64,000 nt of DNA from Cryptomeria japonica (Eukaryota > Streptophyta > Pinopsida > Cupressales > Cupressaceae), in the NCBI RefSeq assembly GCF_030272615.1, contig NC_081407.1:379579179-379643178 (forward strand), given 5' to 3'. Position numbers and translations under genes: made by a program. Below, piece after piece: positions 11,682-23,415 of the stretch; within the stretch, counting starts at the first letter, position 1; each line of letters starts with the position of its first letter. The notes beneath the pieces are model-generated. The model did not search any database, was not told the DNA's origin, and saw only the letters and a list, made by a program, of their open reading frames with translations.

Positions 11682-14013
11682 CTAACGAGTAACATCGCCA
11701 GTACTATAGGTGTGAGTGTCGCTTTGCTCTCCATGGTTGTCCGTGAGAGCAGAGCTCAGAATCTGCGGAAATTGAGGCTCTATCTTCCCTTCTAGCATTT
11801 GTACCACTTCCCTCATACTGGGCCTCACTTCGTCGTCCTCTTGAATGCATAATAACGCTGCAACACATGCTCTTCTTACCTCTTCCATGTCTGCCTCCTC
11901 TGCAACACCCTCCTCCACAATATTCATCGTGTTTCCCTGGGTAATTTGAGTTGTAGCCCATGTGGGATAGTAAAGCTTACTTGGATCTAGCACGGTTAAG
12001 TCCAAATTTCTTCACCCCGAAATGATTTCCAAGAGCGTCATACAAAAACTGTAGACGTCAACCTTGGGAGTGATGGGTAGACCAGAGACCCATTCTGGAG
12101 CCAAGTAACCTCTCGTTCCTCTTGTAGTGGTTAGAACGCGGCTCAAATCTCTACCCATAAGCTTTGCCAACCCAAAATTGGCCAATTTCGGTGACAAATC
12201 ACCGTCCAACAGAATGTTTTCGGGCTTAACATCGCTGTGAATGATGTAACCTCTGCATTCCTCGTGAAGATAGAGTAACCCTCTGGCAGTGCCTAATGCG
12301 ATCTCAAATCGGGTTTTCCAGTCGAGTACCTTCCCCTTACTTTTAGCATTACTTGTGAACAACATGGAATTCAGAGAGCCGTTGGGCATGTAATCATAAA
12401 TCAGTAATCGTTTTGATCCTTGTGCACAAAACCCTCGAAGCCTGACCAAATTCACATATTGTATTGTTCCAAGAGAACTGATTTCTGCCCGAAATTGCTT
12501 CTCATCTTGTCTTGACCCTGGCATTTTTTTTTACAGCCACAAGCGTACCGTCTGGTAGAGATCCTTTGAACACTGAGCCGGATCCTCCGCTTCCCAACTC
12601 AGACCTGAAATTCCTGGTTGCAATCTTCAACTCCTTGTAACTAGACATTCTCAGAAAGGAGTCCGAGGAATCTGCACGCCTATCCATCGATCGCTGCTGA
12701 TGCTTCTGCCAAAGTAAAAATGAACAGATACCTAGGGCAACAGTGAGTGCACCAACGATACCAAGCACGACGCCTACAATACTTGTGGTTTTGCGTTTCA
12801 TTGAAAGTTGAGAAGCACCTACTCTAATGAAGACATTTGAATTGATTTTTGATGGAGTAGAGTTGCGCATGTTTAGCAAATCTCCGGACCAGATTTGGCA
12901 CGGCCCTGAAGGCGGATTGAAAGCGAACGCGGTGCATGAGCAGTTGCAGAGGCAGGTTTCCTTGCAATCTTTTTTTGTGGTTTCAGGGTATGACGAAGCG
13001 CCATCATCAGGCAACGTTACACCAAGGTCGATGAATCGGTCAGTGCTACAGTTTAACGGGCTCTGCCGAACACAGCCACTAGACGCCCAATCTTGCGAAA
13101 CCCAGGCGTGATTGTCTGAGGGTTTGAAGCCTTCTTCACAGCTGCAGAGCGCCAGATTTCTCGAGTCACAGGTTCCGTACGGACCACAGGGACCATATAC
13201 GGCGCATGCATCTCTGGGCACAGACCAGAACATGTTCCAACCAGTGCTTTCGAATGAAAACTGTTGCCCTTGTCCGAACTTAGTTACGACGAAGCGTGCG
13301 AGAGCATTAAAGTTAGGAACCAAAGTATAAGTGAAATACAAACCAGAGCTATTACCTTCAACGCTGACATTGTAAATATGTTTCTCTGAAATTTCTGGAA
13401 TTCCACTGAAAATTATGCCGTCCCAAGTTCCAGTCGTATCATACTGTACAGAATTGTTCCATGTCAGTACGAATTGTTTTGCACCAGAAGGATCCATGAG
13501 TATGGAAAAAAGCCCAGGAGCAGGATCCAATGAGCTTTTCCAAGAGTCTAACTTTTGTTGTCCACCGAAACTCTTTCCGGGAAACAAGGTATCTATAGGA
13601 TTGTCGAAACTCTGCTAGACAGTTTCAGATTTATTGTCATCGCTCAGAACTAGAAAATTACCAGAATCCAATATCACAGCTCGGGAGGCCTTGTTGCCTG
13701 TGTTGACTGACCAAATTGATGAGCCTTCTGCATCGAATAGTATCAGATTCCCTTCACTCGACAGTTTCAAAAAGCCCGAGCGGTTTCTGGCGGGAGTCTC
13801 CCTGTTAGCTACCCAGACATACGTCTTAAGTGGTATTTGGGCATACCAGATGCCAATATACCGGTTGCTTCCATTTGGGCTGAAGAATCCCAACACAAGT
13901 GTGCCATTCTTTGAAATGATTGTCTGATTTCCAGTAAGCGAGGCACCCAGCGAAAGAGTATCTCGAGCACCACTATTACTCTTGAGTTGAATAAACAGGG
14001 TAAGTGCAAAAAG

Positions 14014-14496
14014 TGTAGAATTTTGAACCTGACCTATTCTCTCTGAATCAATTGATTAGGAAACAATAACAACAAAAAGAAGAAAACACCAATATCTTTA
14101 TTGAAGCTTAATTAAAAAATTACATAGAGGCTGTATATATAAAGAATTTGCAGTCTAGAAGAATAAATAATAACTGCAGTTCTAAATATATTCTTAGCTT
14201 TGCATGGAAAGCTACTAAGGCTCTCAAACTAAAAAAAACAAACTACTCCCTAAATTAAGAATACAATAAGTGCATGCACAACATGCTTTATTTACTAAAA
14301 ACAAACTCATGCAAAAAGCAAAACTAAAAATAGTCCTAAGGATTCATGCATGCTGGAGTACATGCTTTATTTACATGAATAAACAAAAAAAAAACTATTA
14401 ACTAAAAATAGCTTATGCATGGTGATGAATGGATAGCTTCATGTCCAAACTGGAGTTGCATGGAGCTGCATGCTAGAGTAGCATCACTTATCAACA
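14014..14496 (-). repeat. 3' LTR of the copia element
   Basis: 483 bp, near-identical to 18627-19108. On the minus strand it follows the G-rich polypurine tract at 14497-14510. Its outer edge is set by the AAAAG target duplication. Confidence 0.95.
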
Positions 14497-17400
14497 TACT
14501 CCCCCTTGATGCTGAGAGGGCTGACAATCTTATCTCGTAGTGCTATAAACTGAACTTTCGCAACCGCTTTGGTGAATATATCTGCTAGCTGATCCTGGGT
14601 GTTGATGTGCTTCAATTTGACATCCTTCTTTTGCACCAAATCTCGTATGAAGTGATATTTCAAATCAAAATACTTAGTTCTACTGTGATGAACCAGATTC
14701 TTAGCTAACTTGATGGCACTCACATTGTCACAATAAATTACTGTAGGCTGAATTTGTTTTTCTCCAATTTCTTCCAAAACTTTTCTGAGCCAAAGAGTTT
14801 GTGTACCTGCTGAGGTAATTGCAACATACTCCGCTTCTGTAGATGAGAGGGCAACAATACTTTGCTTTTTTGAGCTCCAGGTAATTAAACCAGAACCAAA
14901 AGAAAAACAATTTCTAGATGTAGATTTACGGTCATCTATACTACCTCCCCAATCTGAATCACTAAAGCCTACAAGATTGAACTTTTCAGAAGAGTAGTAA
15001 TGAATACCAAAACTTAAATTCCCTTTTACATACCTCAAAATCCTCTTGGCTGCCTTCATATGTATTTCAAATGGATTTGTCATATACCTTGAAACAAGTG
15101 AAACTGAATAGGCAATATCAGGCCTCGTGTGGATTAGAAACATCAAGCTCCCCACAATACTTCTGTAAGTTGTCTCATCAACTAAATCAGCACCATCATC
15201 TCTACATACCAAATCTCCATGAGCACTTGGAGTGGAGGTAGGGTTACAATCAATCATATTAAATTTCTTCAGTATATCCTGTGCATACTTTGTTTGACAA
15301 ATGAAAATCTCATCCTTACTTTGATAAACCTCCATTCCTAGAAAATATTTCATTAGACCAAGATCTTTCATCTCAAATTCTTTCATCATAGCAGCTTTGA
15401 ATTCATCTTTCATCTTAGAACTACTACCCATATACAAAAGATCATCAACATACAAACTTATGATGAGAATATCAGTACCTTCTTGTTTGTAGTATAGGGT
15501 AGGATCACTCTTACTTCTCTGGAAGCCATTCTCCCGAAAGTATCCATCAATCCTGGCATACCATGCTCTTGGTGCTTGCTTGAGGCCATACAAAGCCTTC
15601 ATCAACTTGTAGACATAATTATCTTTTCCTTCCACTTCAAAACCTTGTGGCTGCTCCACATATACTTCCTCTTCTAAGTACCCATTCAAGAAGGCACTTT
15701 TCATGTCCATATGATGTATGCTCCACTTCTTTTGAGCTACTAATGAAATCAGCATTCTTATGGTCTCTTGTCTTGCTAATGGTGCAAATGTCTCTTCATA
15801 ATCAATTCCATACTTTTGTGTGAAGCCTTTAGCAACTAATCTTGCCTTGTGTCTTTCAACACTCCCATCACTATTAAATTTGGTCTTGTAGACCCATTTG
15901 GTGCCAATCCTTTTTTTGTCATGTGGAAGTTCTGTTAACTCCCAAGTATCATTCTTGTGAATGGAATCCATCTCTTCTTCCATGGCTTTCACCCAAACCT
16001 CATTAGTACATGCATCTTCAAAACATGATGGTTCAAAATCAGCTTTGGCTAATAAAGCAAAATTCACTATTTCACCTACTGGGTTTTCTTCATGTACTTG
16101 ATTTCCACTCCTCTGGTAGATATCACTCAATCTCCTTACTTTCCTTGTAGAACTTGGAGAAGAAGTTGGACTTGAACTTGGTACTAAAGAACTTGATGAA
16201 GGGTTGCTTGGTGGAGTTAAACCACTGGATATAGAAACATTAGTTGGCTGCTCATGATCAATATCAGCAATTATATCATCATTCAAAATAGATTTTGGCT
16301 TCTCAACATGGCCTTTTTTATGACCATAAACTCTCCCTTCATCAAAAATCACATCTCTTGAGACAATAAGCTTGTTAGTGAGGGGATTATACAATCTATA
16401 AGCCTTGCTTTTCTCACTATACCCAATAAAAATACATGACTCACTCTTTGCATCTAACTTCTGTCTATTCTGATCTGGTACATGCACATAAGCCAAACAA
16501 CCAAAAACTTTGAAATGATTAACATTAGGCCTTTTACCATACCAAGCTTCATAAGGAGTCATCTTTTCTAGTGTATTGGTGGGGCTACGATTGAGGATGT
16601 ACACCGCTGTAGCAACTCCATCTCCCCAATAAGAATTGCTCAATCCCTTGGTTTGTAACATGCACCTTGCCATTTCAACCACAGTACGATTCTTCCTTTC
16701 AGCTACTCCATTCTGTTGAGGTGTGTATGCAGTAGTAAGTTGCCTCTTGATGCCATTAAAATCACAATAATTTTGGAAAGCCTTTGAGCAAAATTCTCCT
16801 CCACGATCAGTCCTTAAACATTTGATCTTGCACCCTTTCTCATTTTCCACAAGGGCTTTAAACTTCTTGAATGTATCCAAGGCTTCATGTTTGGCCTTCA
16901 AAAAATATACCCAACAATTTCGTGAGTAATCATCAATAAAAGTGATGAAATATGATGACTTACCCAAACTCTTAGTCTGCATAGGACCACATATATCTGA
17001 ATGAACAAGCTGAAGTGGGTGATGAGCCCTCCATGCATTGCCCTTTGGAAACTTTTCTCTTGCATGCTTTCCTTTAGCACAACCTTCACAAACCTCCTTG
17101 TGTTCCTCAACCTTGGGCAAACCAGAAACTAATCCATGTGAGGTTAGAAACTTCAAACTATGAAAATTTAAATGCCCATACCTGAGATGCCATAACCAAC
17201 TTGAATCCTCATAAGCCATATTTGCCAAACTGTTGTTATGTTCACCAAACCTCAAGGGGAACATCCTATTTCTTGTCATAGGAACAACAGTGATCACCCT
17301 ATTATCCTTATTCTTATCATAGATAGTACAAGTCTTATTCTCAAAGACTACTTTATAATTTTTTTCACATAGCTGTCCAACACTTAACAAATTGTGCTTC

Positions 17401-18557
17401 AATTGTGGAGTATAATAAATATCATGAATACTCTTTATACCGTCTTTTGTTTGGACCTCCATAGCTTCTTTGGCAGCAACCTCCAATGATTTATCATCAC
17501 CAAGCTAGATCTTGGATTTGAAACTTCCATCCTTTGTTGAGAATAACTTCTCATTCCCTATCATATGGTTAGAGCATCTAGAATCTAGGTACCACACATC
17601 TTTACTAGTATTTTCACCCTTGGCATAAGATAAAAATAAGTGATCAGGAGGATTGTCACTACTTTCTTGAGCATAGTTAGCACTTTTACCATCTTTCAAT
17701 CTGCATTCTCTTTCAAAGTGGCCATACCTATTACAATGGTAACATTGAACATTTCTCTTATCAAATCTACCTCTACCTCTTCCTCTGAAACCACCACTTC
17801 CTCTTGAGCCACCTCCTCCTCTACCTCTTGAAGAATTTTGGCTTTTCCCTTTACCTTGGCCTTGATTGATTTTGGCACTACTACTTCTTGCATCTTCATT
17901 TTTTGTGATTAACAATTTAGAGGAAAATGCTTTCTCTACACCTTCAAAAGAATCTTTCAATCTTTCTTCATGAGACATCAGGGATCCAACTAGTTGATCA
18001 AACTGTAGTTTTGTCAAATCCTTGCTTTCTTCTATGATTATTGCTACATGATTCCATCTGGGTGTCAAAGATCTCAACACCTTTTTTATCAAAACTTCAT
18101 TGCTTACAATTTCCCCAAGTGTAGCCATTTTATTGACCACATCTTTGACTCTGACACAATAATCACTTATACTTTCAGCTTCTTGCATCTTCAAATTCTC
18201 GAACTCTCGCTTCAATGTCTGAAGCTTGACCACTTTAACTTGATCACTACCCTAGTAAGCATCTTGTAGAGTCTTCCAGGCATCTTTGGCAGTTGTCGCT
18301 CCTCATATTCTTGGAAATAAGCTCTTATCAAGAGCTATCTGAATGTGAAACAAAGCTTGAGCATTCTTTTTCCTTGCTTCCTTTCTTGCTATTCTTTCAT
18401 TGGTTGTAAGGGCATTCCAATCAGTTGGCTCTTCATAACCTGATTCAATAATCTCCCACAAATCTTTTCCAATCAAAAAGGTTTGCATCTTAATGCACCA
18501 ATAATCATAATCATTCCCATCAAATTCTGGAACGGGCATATGGTTAGAATTCGACAT
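14484..18557 (-). pseudogene. Copia gag-pol coding region
   Basis: Approximate parts, minus strand: gag with an N-terminal DYDYWCIKMQTFL segment and a CCHC knuckle (CYHCNRYGHFEREC), about 18557-17660; protease and pre-integrase region, about 17640-17150; integrase core with LRTDRGGEF and TPQQNGVAERKN, about 17060-16450; reverse transcriptase with WVYKTKFNSDG and LYVDDLLYMG, about 15950-15200; RNase H with SSTEAEYVA, about 14980-14560. The integrase-before-reverse-transcriptase order is diagnostic of Ty1/copia. Most of pol is one open frame of 1000 codons. About two or three breaks overall, so it is treated as a fossil. Confidence 0.92.
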
Positions 18558-18626
18558 GATTAACTTTGGTGAAATTCCAACAATAAAACTTTAACCCAAA
18601 ACAATTTTACCTTCTCTGATACCACT

Positions 18627-19108
18627 TGTAGAATTTTGAACCTGACCTATCCTCTCTGAACCAACTGATTAGGAAACAATAACAACAAAAAGAAGAAAAC
18701 ACCAATATCTTTATTGGAGCTTAATTTAAAAATTACATAGAGGCTGTATATATAAAGAATTTGCAGTCTAGAAGAATAAATAATAATTGCAGTTCTAAAT
18801 ATATTCCTAGCTTTGCATGGAAAGCTACTAAGGCTCTCAAACTAAAAAAAACAAACTACTCCCTAAATTAAGAATACAATAAGTGCATGCACAACATGCT
18901 TTATTTACTAAAAACAAACTCATGAAAAAGAAAAACTAAAAATAGTCCTAAGGATTCATGCATGCTGGAGTACATGCTTTATTTGTATGAATAAACAAAA
19001 AAAAAACTATTAACTAAAAATAGCTTATGCATGGTGATGAATGGATAGCTTCATGTCCAAACTGGAGTTGCATGGAGTTGCATGCTAGAGCAGCATCACT
19101 TATCAACA
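18627..19108 (-). repeat. 5' LTR of the copia element
   Basis: 482 bp partner of 14014-14496. On the minus strand its inner end is followed by the initiator-Met tRNA primer site, and its outer end abuts AAAAG. Confidence 0.95.
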
Positions 19109-19220
19109 AAAAGAAGGCTTAAGCATATATTTCCCATCGCTAAAGGGCAGCGTGAGCTCCAAGAGAGCATCCCCTTGAAAGAGCAGCGTTACCTCCAAGA
19201 CCAGTAGCCTAACTAGATAT

Positions 19221-19474
19221 AAGCCAAAAAAAAATCAAGTTGCGGGTAATGTTTTCCTCTTGCGTAGTGTGTCAAAGGTTTCACAAATACCATCTGCCAA
19301 TTTAATGGCCACCCAACCATATTGAAGCCAAAATAATCAACTTGTGGTTAATGTTTTCCCTCTTGCGTAGCGTGTCAAAGGGTTCACAAGCACTATCAGA
19401 CAAATTAAACCAAAATAATCAACTTGTGTGTAATGTTTTCCCTCTTGCGTTACATGTCAAAGGGTTCACAGACA
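19221..19474 (-). promoter_or_regulatory. Three tandem promoter repeats upstream of the kinase pseudogene
   Basis: Three copies of a unit of about 65 bp lie at about 19221-19286, 19325-19389 and 19408-19474, spaced 83-104 bp apart, just upstream of the pseudogene start (minus strand). Read on the minus strand, each contains TGTGAACCCTTTGACACGC, then GCAAGAGGGAAAACATTAAC and a Gly/Pro-neutral AT stretch ending in TTTTGGCTT. The same unit precedes the intact kinase at about 57150-57312. Conservation of this block beside two paralogues, while nearby DNA has diverged, suggests promoter or 5' leader function, but that is inference. Confidence 0.6.
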
Positions 19475-19794
19475 CGCTTCCGCAGCCAACAATCTCAGTC
19501 AATTTTCAACGCACTTGCAAAGTTCTCGAAAATAATAGAAGCTAAAATTAGCACTTGCATCAAAAAGAGGCGCAATGGCACAATGGCGCAATGATTACGT
19601 CAATAGTGAGATATAGTTAAAATAATATCTTCCTTATAAGTTATTTAAGATCTTTCATTGCATAGTTTAGTCTTTTTACAATACAAGAAAATAATTAACT
19701 TATTCAATGTTAGTGTTAGGTTTATGACTTGAATTGGGCTTGACGGTTGCATATAGGATTAAGGTGAGGGTCGAGATTATGATCATAGTTAAGA

Positions 19795-20145
19795 TTGTAA
19801 ATAGAAACATAACCTTAATTACATCCTAACCATATAATTAAACACACATTAACTCCAACCATAATAATAACCCTGATCCTAATACTAATTGAATTCTAAC
19901 CCTAACACTATGTCTAACCTAATTTAAATCTTAGGTACACCAACTCTAATTCTAATTGAACTGTAATTCTAGCCTTAACCCCAGTTCAACTATAACCCTA
20001 ACCCTAAACTTTACCCTAGAATGGTAATTTTGAACTTCAATTCTAACACTAACTAATTGAGCCTTAATACTAATCCTAGCTCAAGCACGCTTTATCTTAG
20101 AATGAAAACCTTAAGTTTAACCAATCGTTGACCCTAAACTTAAAC
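19795..20145. repeat. Degenerate telomere-like repeat tract
   Basis: About 350 bp rich in variants of the plant telomere repeat CCCTAAA: TAACCCTAACCCTAAACTTT near 19988, with AACCCTAAT, TAACCCTAACACT and CTAACCTAATTTAAATC nearby. Few units are perfect and spacing drifts, so this is an old internal tract and not a chromosome end. Confidence 0.6.
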
Positions 20146-20300
20146 CATTACTTAATATTTGCATTAGATTAAGGATTTTAATTCAATTCATAAAAAATGA
20201 TATTCAACATATTACAATAAAATATTTTTCTAATTTTTCTAATTATTTTTTATTAAAAGGTAAGTTGTAGTCATTCAAATTTCTAATATTTTTAATTATT

Positions 20301-20926
20301 GACATTATTAATATCATTATAAGATTTAAAGTGTCAATAATTAGGAAAGTAAATAACTTTAAACTTCAAATAGTAAACTTTCAAGAGTGCACTGAATAAT
20401 TTAAAAAATAGAAAGAATACAATAAAAAATAATGTTTATTAAGGAATATGTTTAGCCTTAAAATTATCACTAAAAATAATAATCTTAACATCAATTTGTT
20501 AAAATTAGGAAAAAGATAAATATTTCAACTTTAAATTTATTAAGGAAGATATGTTCCCTAAAATTAATGCACTAAGCAATTTTATTAAAACCAAAATTTC
20601 CAAAATTACATTACCATACAAACAAATCATAAATTATTATAAAACAATAAAAAAAAACCTCATTAAAATACTAAGCTTATGACAAAACCCAAAAATATGA
20701 ATACCTCCATAATAATCATATTATTAACATTATTAATATCATTATAATATTTAAAGTGTCAGTAATTAGGAAAGCAAATAACTTTAAACTTCAAATAGTA
20801 AAATTTCAAGGGTGCACTAAATTTTTTTTTTAAATAGAGAGCATGAAAAGAAAAAAAAGTTTATTAAGGAATATGTTTAATCTTAATATTATCACTAGAA
20901 GTAATAATCTTAACATCAAATTTGTT
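20301..20926. repeat. Direct duplication of about 200 bp
   Basis: 20301-20500 and 20726-20926 are diverged copies in the same orientation, about 425 bp apart. Both carry CATTATTAATATCATTATAA, AACTTTAAACTTCAAATAGT, TTTATTAAGGAATATGTTTA and AATAATCTTAACATCAA in that order. No coding potential. Origin unknown; it may be a tandem duplication with an unrelated spacer. Confidence 0.75.
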
Positions 20927-20989
20927 CAAATTATAATTATATTTTAAATTATTATAATTCAACTTAAAAAATTCATGGTCAAAACTATT

Positions 20990-21223
20990 TTTATTTTTTG
21001 TTTTTTATTTTCTATTTTTTTTTAATAGGTAATAGACCGTAGCTGCAATATTTTGAATTGTTATCATTATGTTTGATTAGATTGACCCAAGACCTTCCCC
21101 ATCCTATGGAAGGCCAAGAGTCACAACTTAGAATTCCACTTTAGATGTCCCTATTGGGAATTGAACTTGGGTCTCCATAGTGAGAACCCAGTGTTTTAAC
21201 TAGTTAAGCTCAACCCCTTGGAC
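20990..21223 (-). mobile_element. tRNA-derived SINE with 17 bp target duplication
   Basis: The minus strand starts GTCCAAGGGGTTGAGC, then a degenerate A box (GAGCTTAACTAGTTAAAAC) and a B box (AAGTTCAATTCCC), as in a tRNA-derived polymerase III promoter. A body of about 130 bp and an A-rich tail follow. An exact 17 bp direct repeat, TCATGGTCAAAACTATT, flanks it at 20973-20989 and 21224-21240, as expected for LINE-driven retroposition. No protein. Family not named. Confidence 0.85.
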
Positions 21224-21419
21224 TCATGGTCAAAACTATTATAAGTCTTTTAAATTTACAAATATATTGATGTTGAATATAGAAGAACAATAAATATTTA
21301 TAATTTTTTAAAAAAAATTTTCAACAATTCTTTGTTAATTGCATATTACTATTAAATATAACTTATAAATGTCAAAATATCAAAAAATTATAAATGTGAA
21401 GTTTTAAATTCATTTATTT

Positions 21420-21650
21420 AACAGTTTTTTTCGATTGAATATTATTATTAATTTCATTGAGGATTATAATCTAGTATTGTAGTTAAATTATTTTATTAAA
21501 TTTCTAATCAATTTTTATTGATAAATATATTTTTTTAACTGTTTAATCCAATTCATTAAAGATGGCAATCTAATATTATAGTTAAATTATTTTATAACTT
21601 TTCTAATCAATCTTTATTGATAAATATTTTTTTAATCATAATTTTTTTAA
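21420..21650. repeat. Two-copy AT-rich tandem repeat
   Basis: Two diverged units of about 115 bp (about 21420-21536 and 21537-21650). Each carries a TTCATT-GAGG/AAGATG segment, then ATAGTTAAATTATTTTA (or a near variant), then TCTAATCAATCTTTATTGAT or a near variant. Non-coding. Confidence 0.55.
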
Positions 21651-21808
21651 ATGAAACTTATAATAAAAAATTAAGTAATCAAATTCAATATTTAATTTTA
21701 AAAATAATAAAATATTTAAAAGAATATAAAGATTAAATGAAAAAATTTAAAATAATGAAAACACTATTAATTATTCAACAACGGATTGCTATAACTAAAC
21801 TTTCCAAC

Positions 21809-21988
21809 ACAATGGAAAGTACAAAATAAATTTAGTTGCAATGCTACAATGGTAATTTAAGATTTTACCACTGTCATAGATATCGCCTGCTGGTATGTAA
21901 AAAACATGGAAAGTACAAAATAAATTTAATTGCAGGTGGCAATGGTAAAAGATTTTACCAAACTGTAAGAAATATGGCGAACTGGTGA
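21809..21988. repeat. Two-copy tandem repeat
   Basis: 21809-21894 and 21903-21988 share ATGGAAAGTACAAAATAAAT, then TTGCA, CAATGGTAA, AAGATTTTACCA and a final GC-CTGGT. About 80 bp units in direct orientation, non-coding. Confidence 0.6.
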
Positions 21989-23383
21989 AAAAAAAGAATG
22001 CAATGAATTAAATTTAACTCTAATGTCAAACAGTTTTCACAAATGCAAAATTTGTCTCCTCCATTGTGCTTCATACCAATTAATTGCAATTAATTATTTA
22101 ATGAAATTTATGCTAAACGCGTGCAGACTACGTATAGACTTTGAGATATAGAGTTTATTATGAATCTTCATAACAACTCCTCAAAATATTTGTAACACTT
22201 GAGTTATGCCAATAATGTGTCACGAGTTATACCAATGACGTGTTTCATCACAATCATACCGCATTAGTTATGTAGCTCAGAATGATAACTAACAAAAACT
22301 GTTATGATATGCATAAAGGTTCCAATTTCCATTATAATACTTGCATAATCTGAGGGCATCCAAATATTGAACCAAGTGAGAAAAACTTGTCATCTGTTTT
22401 TGAAATGAATTCTATCTTGTTTCTTAGAAGAATGGATTAGAAACAACCTATAATTTTCTTTATGTGATTTGTCTTTCCATAGATTCACTGTTCGATTTTA
22501 GCTCCTTGTCCTTCTTCATAGTTTTCTGACTAACAGAGGAAGCATTCAAGTGAAAAGGTATGCAATTACATCATATGCTTATTTCCATAGCTTTATTACC
22601 TAAGATGTTTCCAATTGGTTCACAAGTTGGGTTAAGAAAAAGGCTCTCAAATCTTTTGGTTTACGAATACATTAGGGGAAGGGTAACACTAGTAGACATA
22701 GTTCCAATAGTGGACACCTTTTTTTCAACCCAAACCCCCATACTAGATTGCAAAGGAGCCCAACAAATTGATAATGGAAAGTTCATTAGTGAATATCACA
22801 TGTACCAATAATGGATAATTTTGCACAAAAGGGCCAGTAGTGGTGCACAAATGGGCTAATTATAGTAAAACAATGTCAAAAAAGATGTTCTACTACTGAG
22901 ACATTTTTTCACTATAGTACAAATTTTGAGTTATCTATTTTTGGTGCAAAGGAGTTCATGTAAGGATAGACACTTTGAAATGACCACTTTTTTACCTTTC
23001 AACACAATGATTTCCACAACGTCCATTGTCAATACCCAGAAATCAAAAAATTGTACGGTTTGAGAGTTCTATGTGCGTGAAATTAGCTATGTCCCCCTTC
23101 CCCTATTGGATGATTTTGTAGAGGAGCGAGGAAAGAGGAGGCTAGGGAGATACAGCTAAGGGAATGGCTCACATTAAATCCACTAACAAAATGTACTACT
23201 AAGCATTTAAAGATTTTTTAGTTTCGTACTGGGAACACCACTACATGTACCAATAGAGGTGGGGATGGCGTATACGGTGTCTTCTATTTTCCATGGTTGC
23301 TATCCTTTCCCTCTACGGATGTGATGCCACAATTTATTGTCATCATTGACTTCTATTTTCAACGGTTGCTATCCTATTGAAAG
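21989..23383. other. Gene-free stretch before the Helitron
   Basis: No supported gene. An 83-codon plus-strand frame at 22560-22811 has no recognisable motif and I do not call it. A sequence at about 23541-23580 (AGCACTTGCACCAAAACAAA, then GGTGCAATGATTA) resembles 19546-19610, upstream of the kinase pseudogene, so a short dispersed repeat is shared by both sides of this block. Confidence 0.4.
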
Positions 23384-23415
23384 ACATGTACTAACAAGCC
23401 CACGCGGATGTCATC
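23384..23415 (+). repeat. Left arm of a long-range inverted repeat
   Basis: 32 bp starting ACATGTACTAACAAGCCCAC. It matches the reverse complement of 41688-41719 at 30 of 32 positions. The two arms bracket all the Helitron genes and the phosphoglycerate kinase fragment. Confidence 0.7.

Larger units (their letters stand above)
14014..19108 (-). mobile_element. Ty1/copia retrotransposon, nearly whole
   Basis: Minus-strand element with LTRs 14014-14496 (3') and 18627-19108 (5'), TGTAGAATTT...TTATCAACA ends and a 5 bp target duplication AAAAG at 14009-14013 and 19109-19113. The polypurine tract (ATCAAGGGGGAGTA on the minus strand) abuts the 3' LTR. The primer site TGGTATCAGAG abuts the 5' LTR at about 18612-18624. 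The LTRs differ at about 13 of 482 positions (about 97% identical), making it the youngest-looking dated insertion here. Gene order gag, protease, integrase, reverse transcriptase, RNase H puts it in Ty1/copia, TNT1-like. It looks nearly whole, with about two or three breaks. It sits in the signal-peptide codons of the kinase pseudogene. Confidence 0.95.
11682..19135 (-). pseudogene. S-domain receptor kinase pseudogene, split by copia
   Basis: Broken paralogue of the intact kinase at 57382-59715. From the start codon (19135-19133) it reads a short signal-peptide start, then a copia insertion (14014-19108), then the rest of the signal peptide, B-lectin domain (about 13950-13600), S-locus glycoprotein and EGF-like region (13590-13090), PAN domain (13080-12850), membrane segment (about 12780-12710), and kinase domain (about 12610-11800), ending at 11682. 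Besides the insertion I see three lesions: a TAG in place of a Trp codon (WQSFDNP in the intact copy) at 13616-13618; one extra A in an A-run near 12530, just after the VAVKK lysine, which shifts the frame; and TGA for Arg after EIISG near 12010. The DFG aspartate is now Asn (LANFGLAK), so the kinase would be inactive even if read. Sequence otherwise tracks the intact copy closely. Confidence 0.92.

Noticed and set aside
19795-20145. True telomere end
   Set aside because: Units are degenerate and unique sequence continues on both sides.
22560-22811. 83-codon plus-strand ORF
   Set aside because: No recognisable domain, no splice or promoter context, and length within chance for AT-rich DNA.
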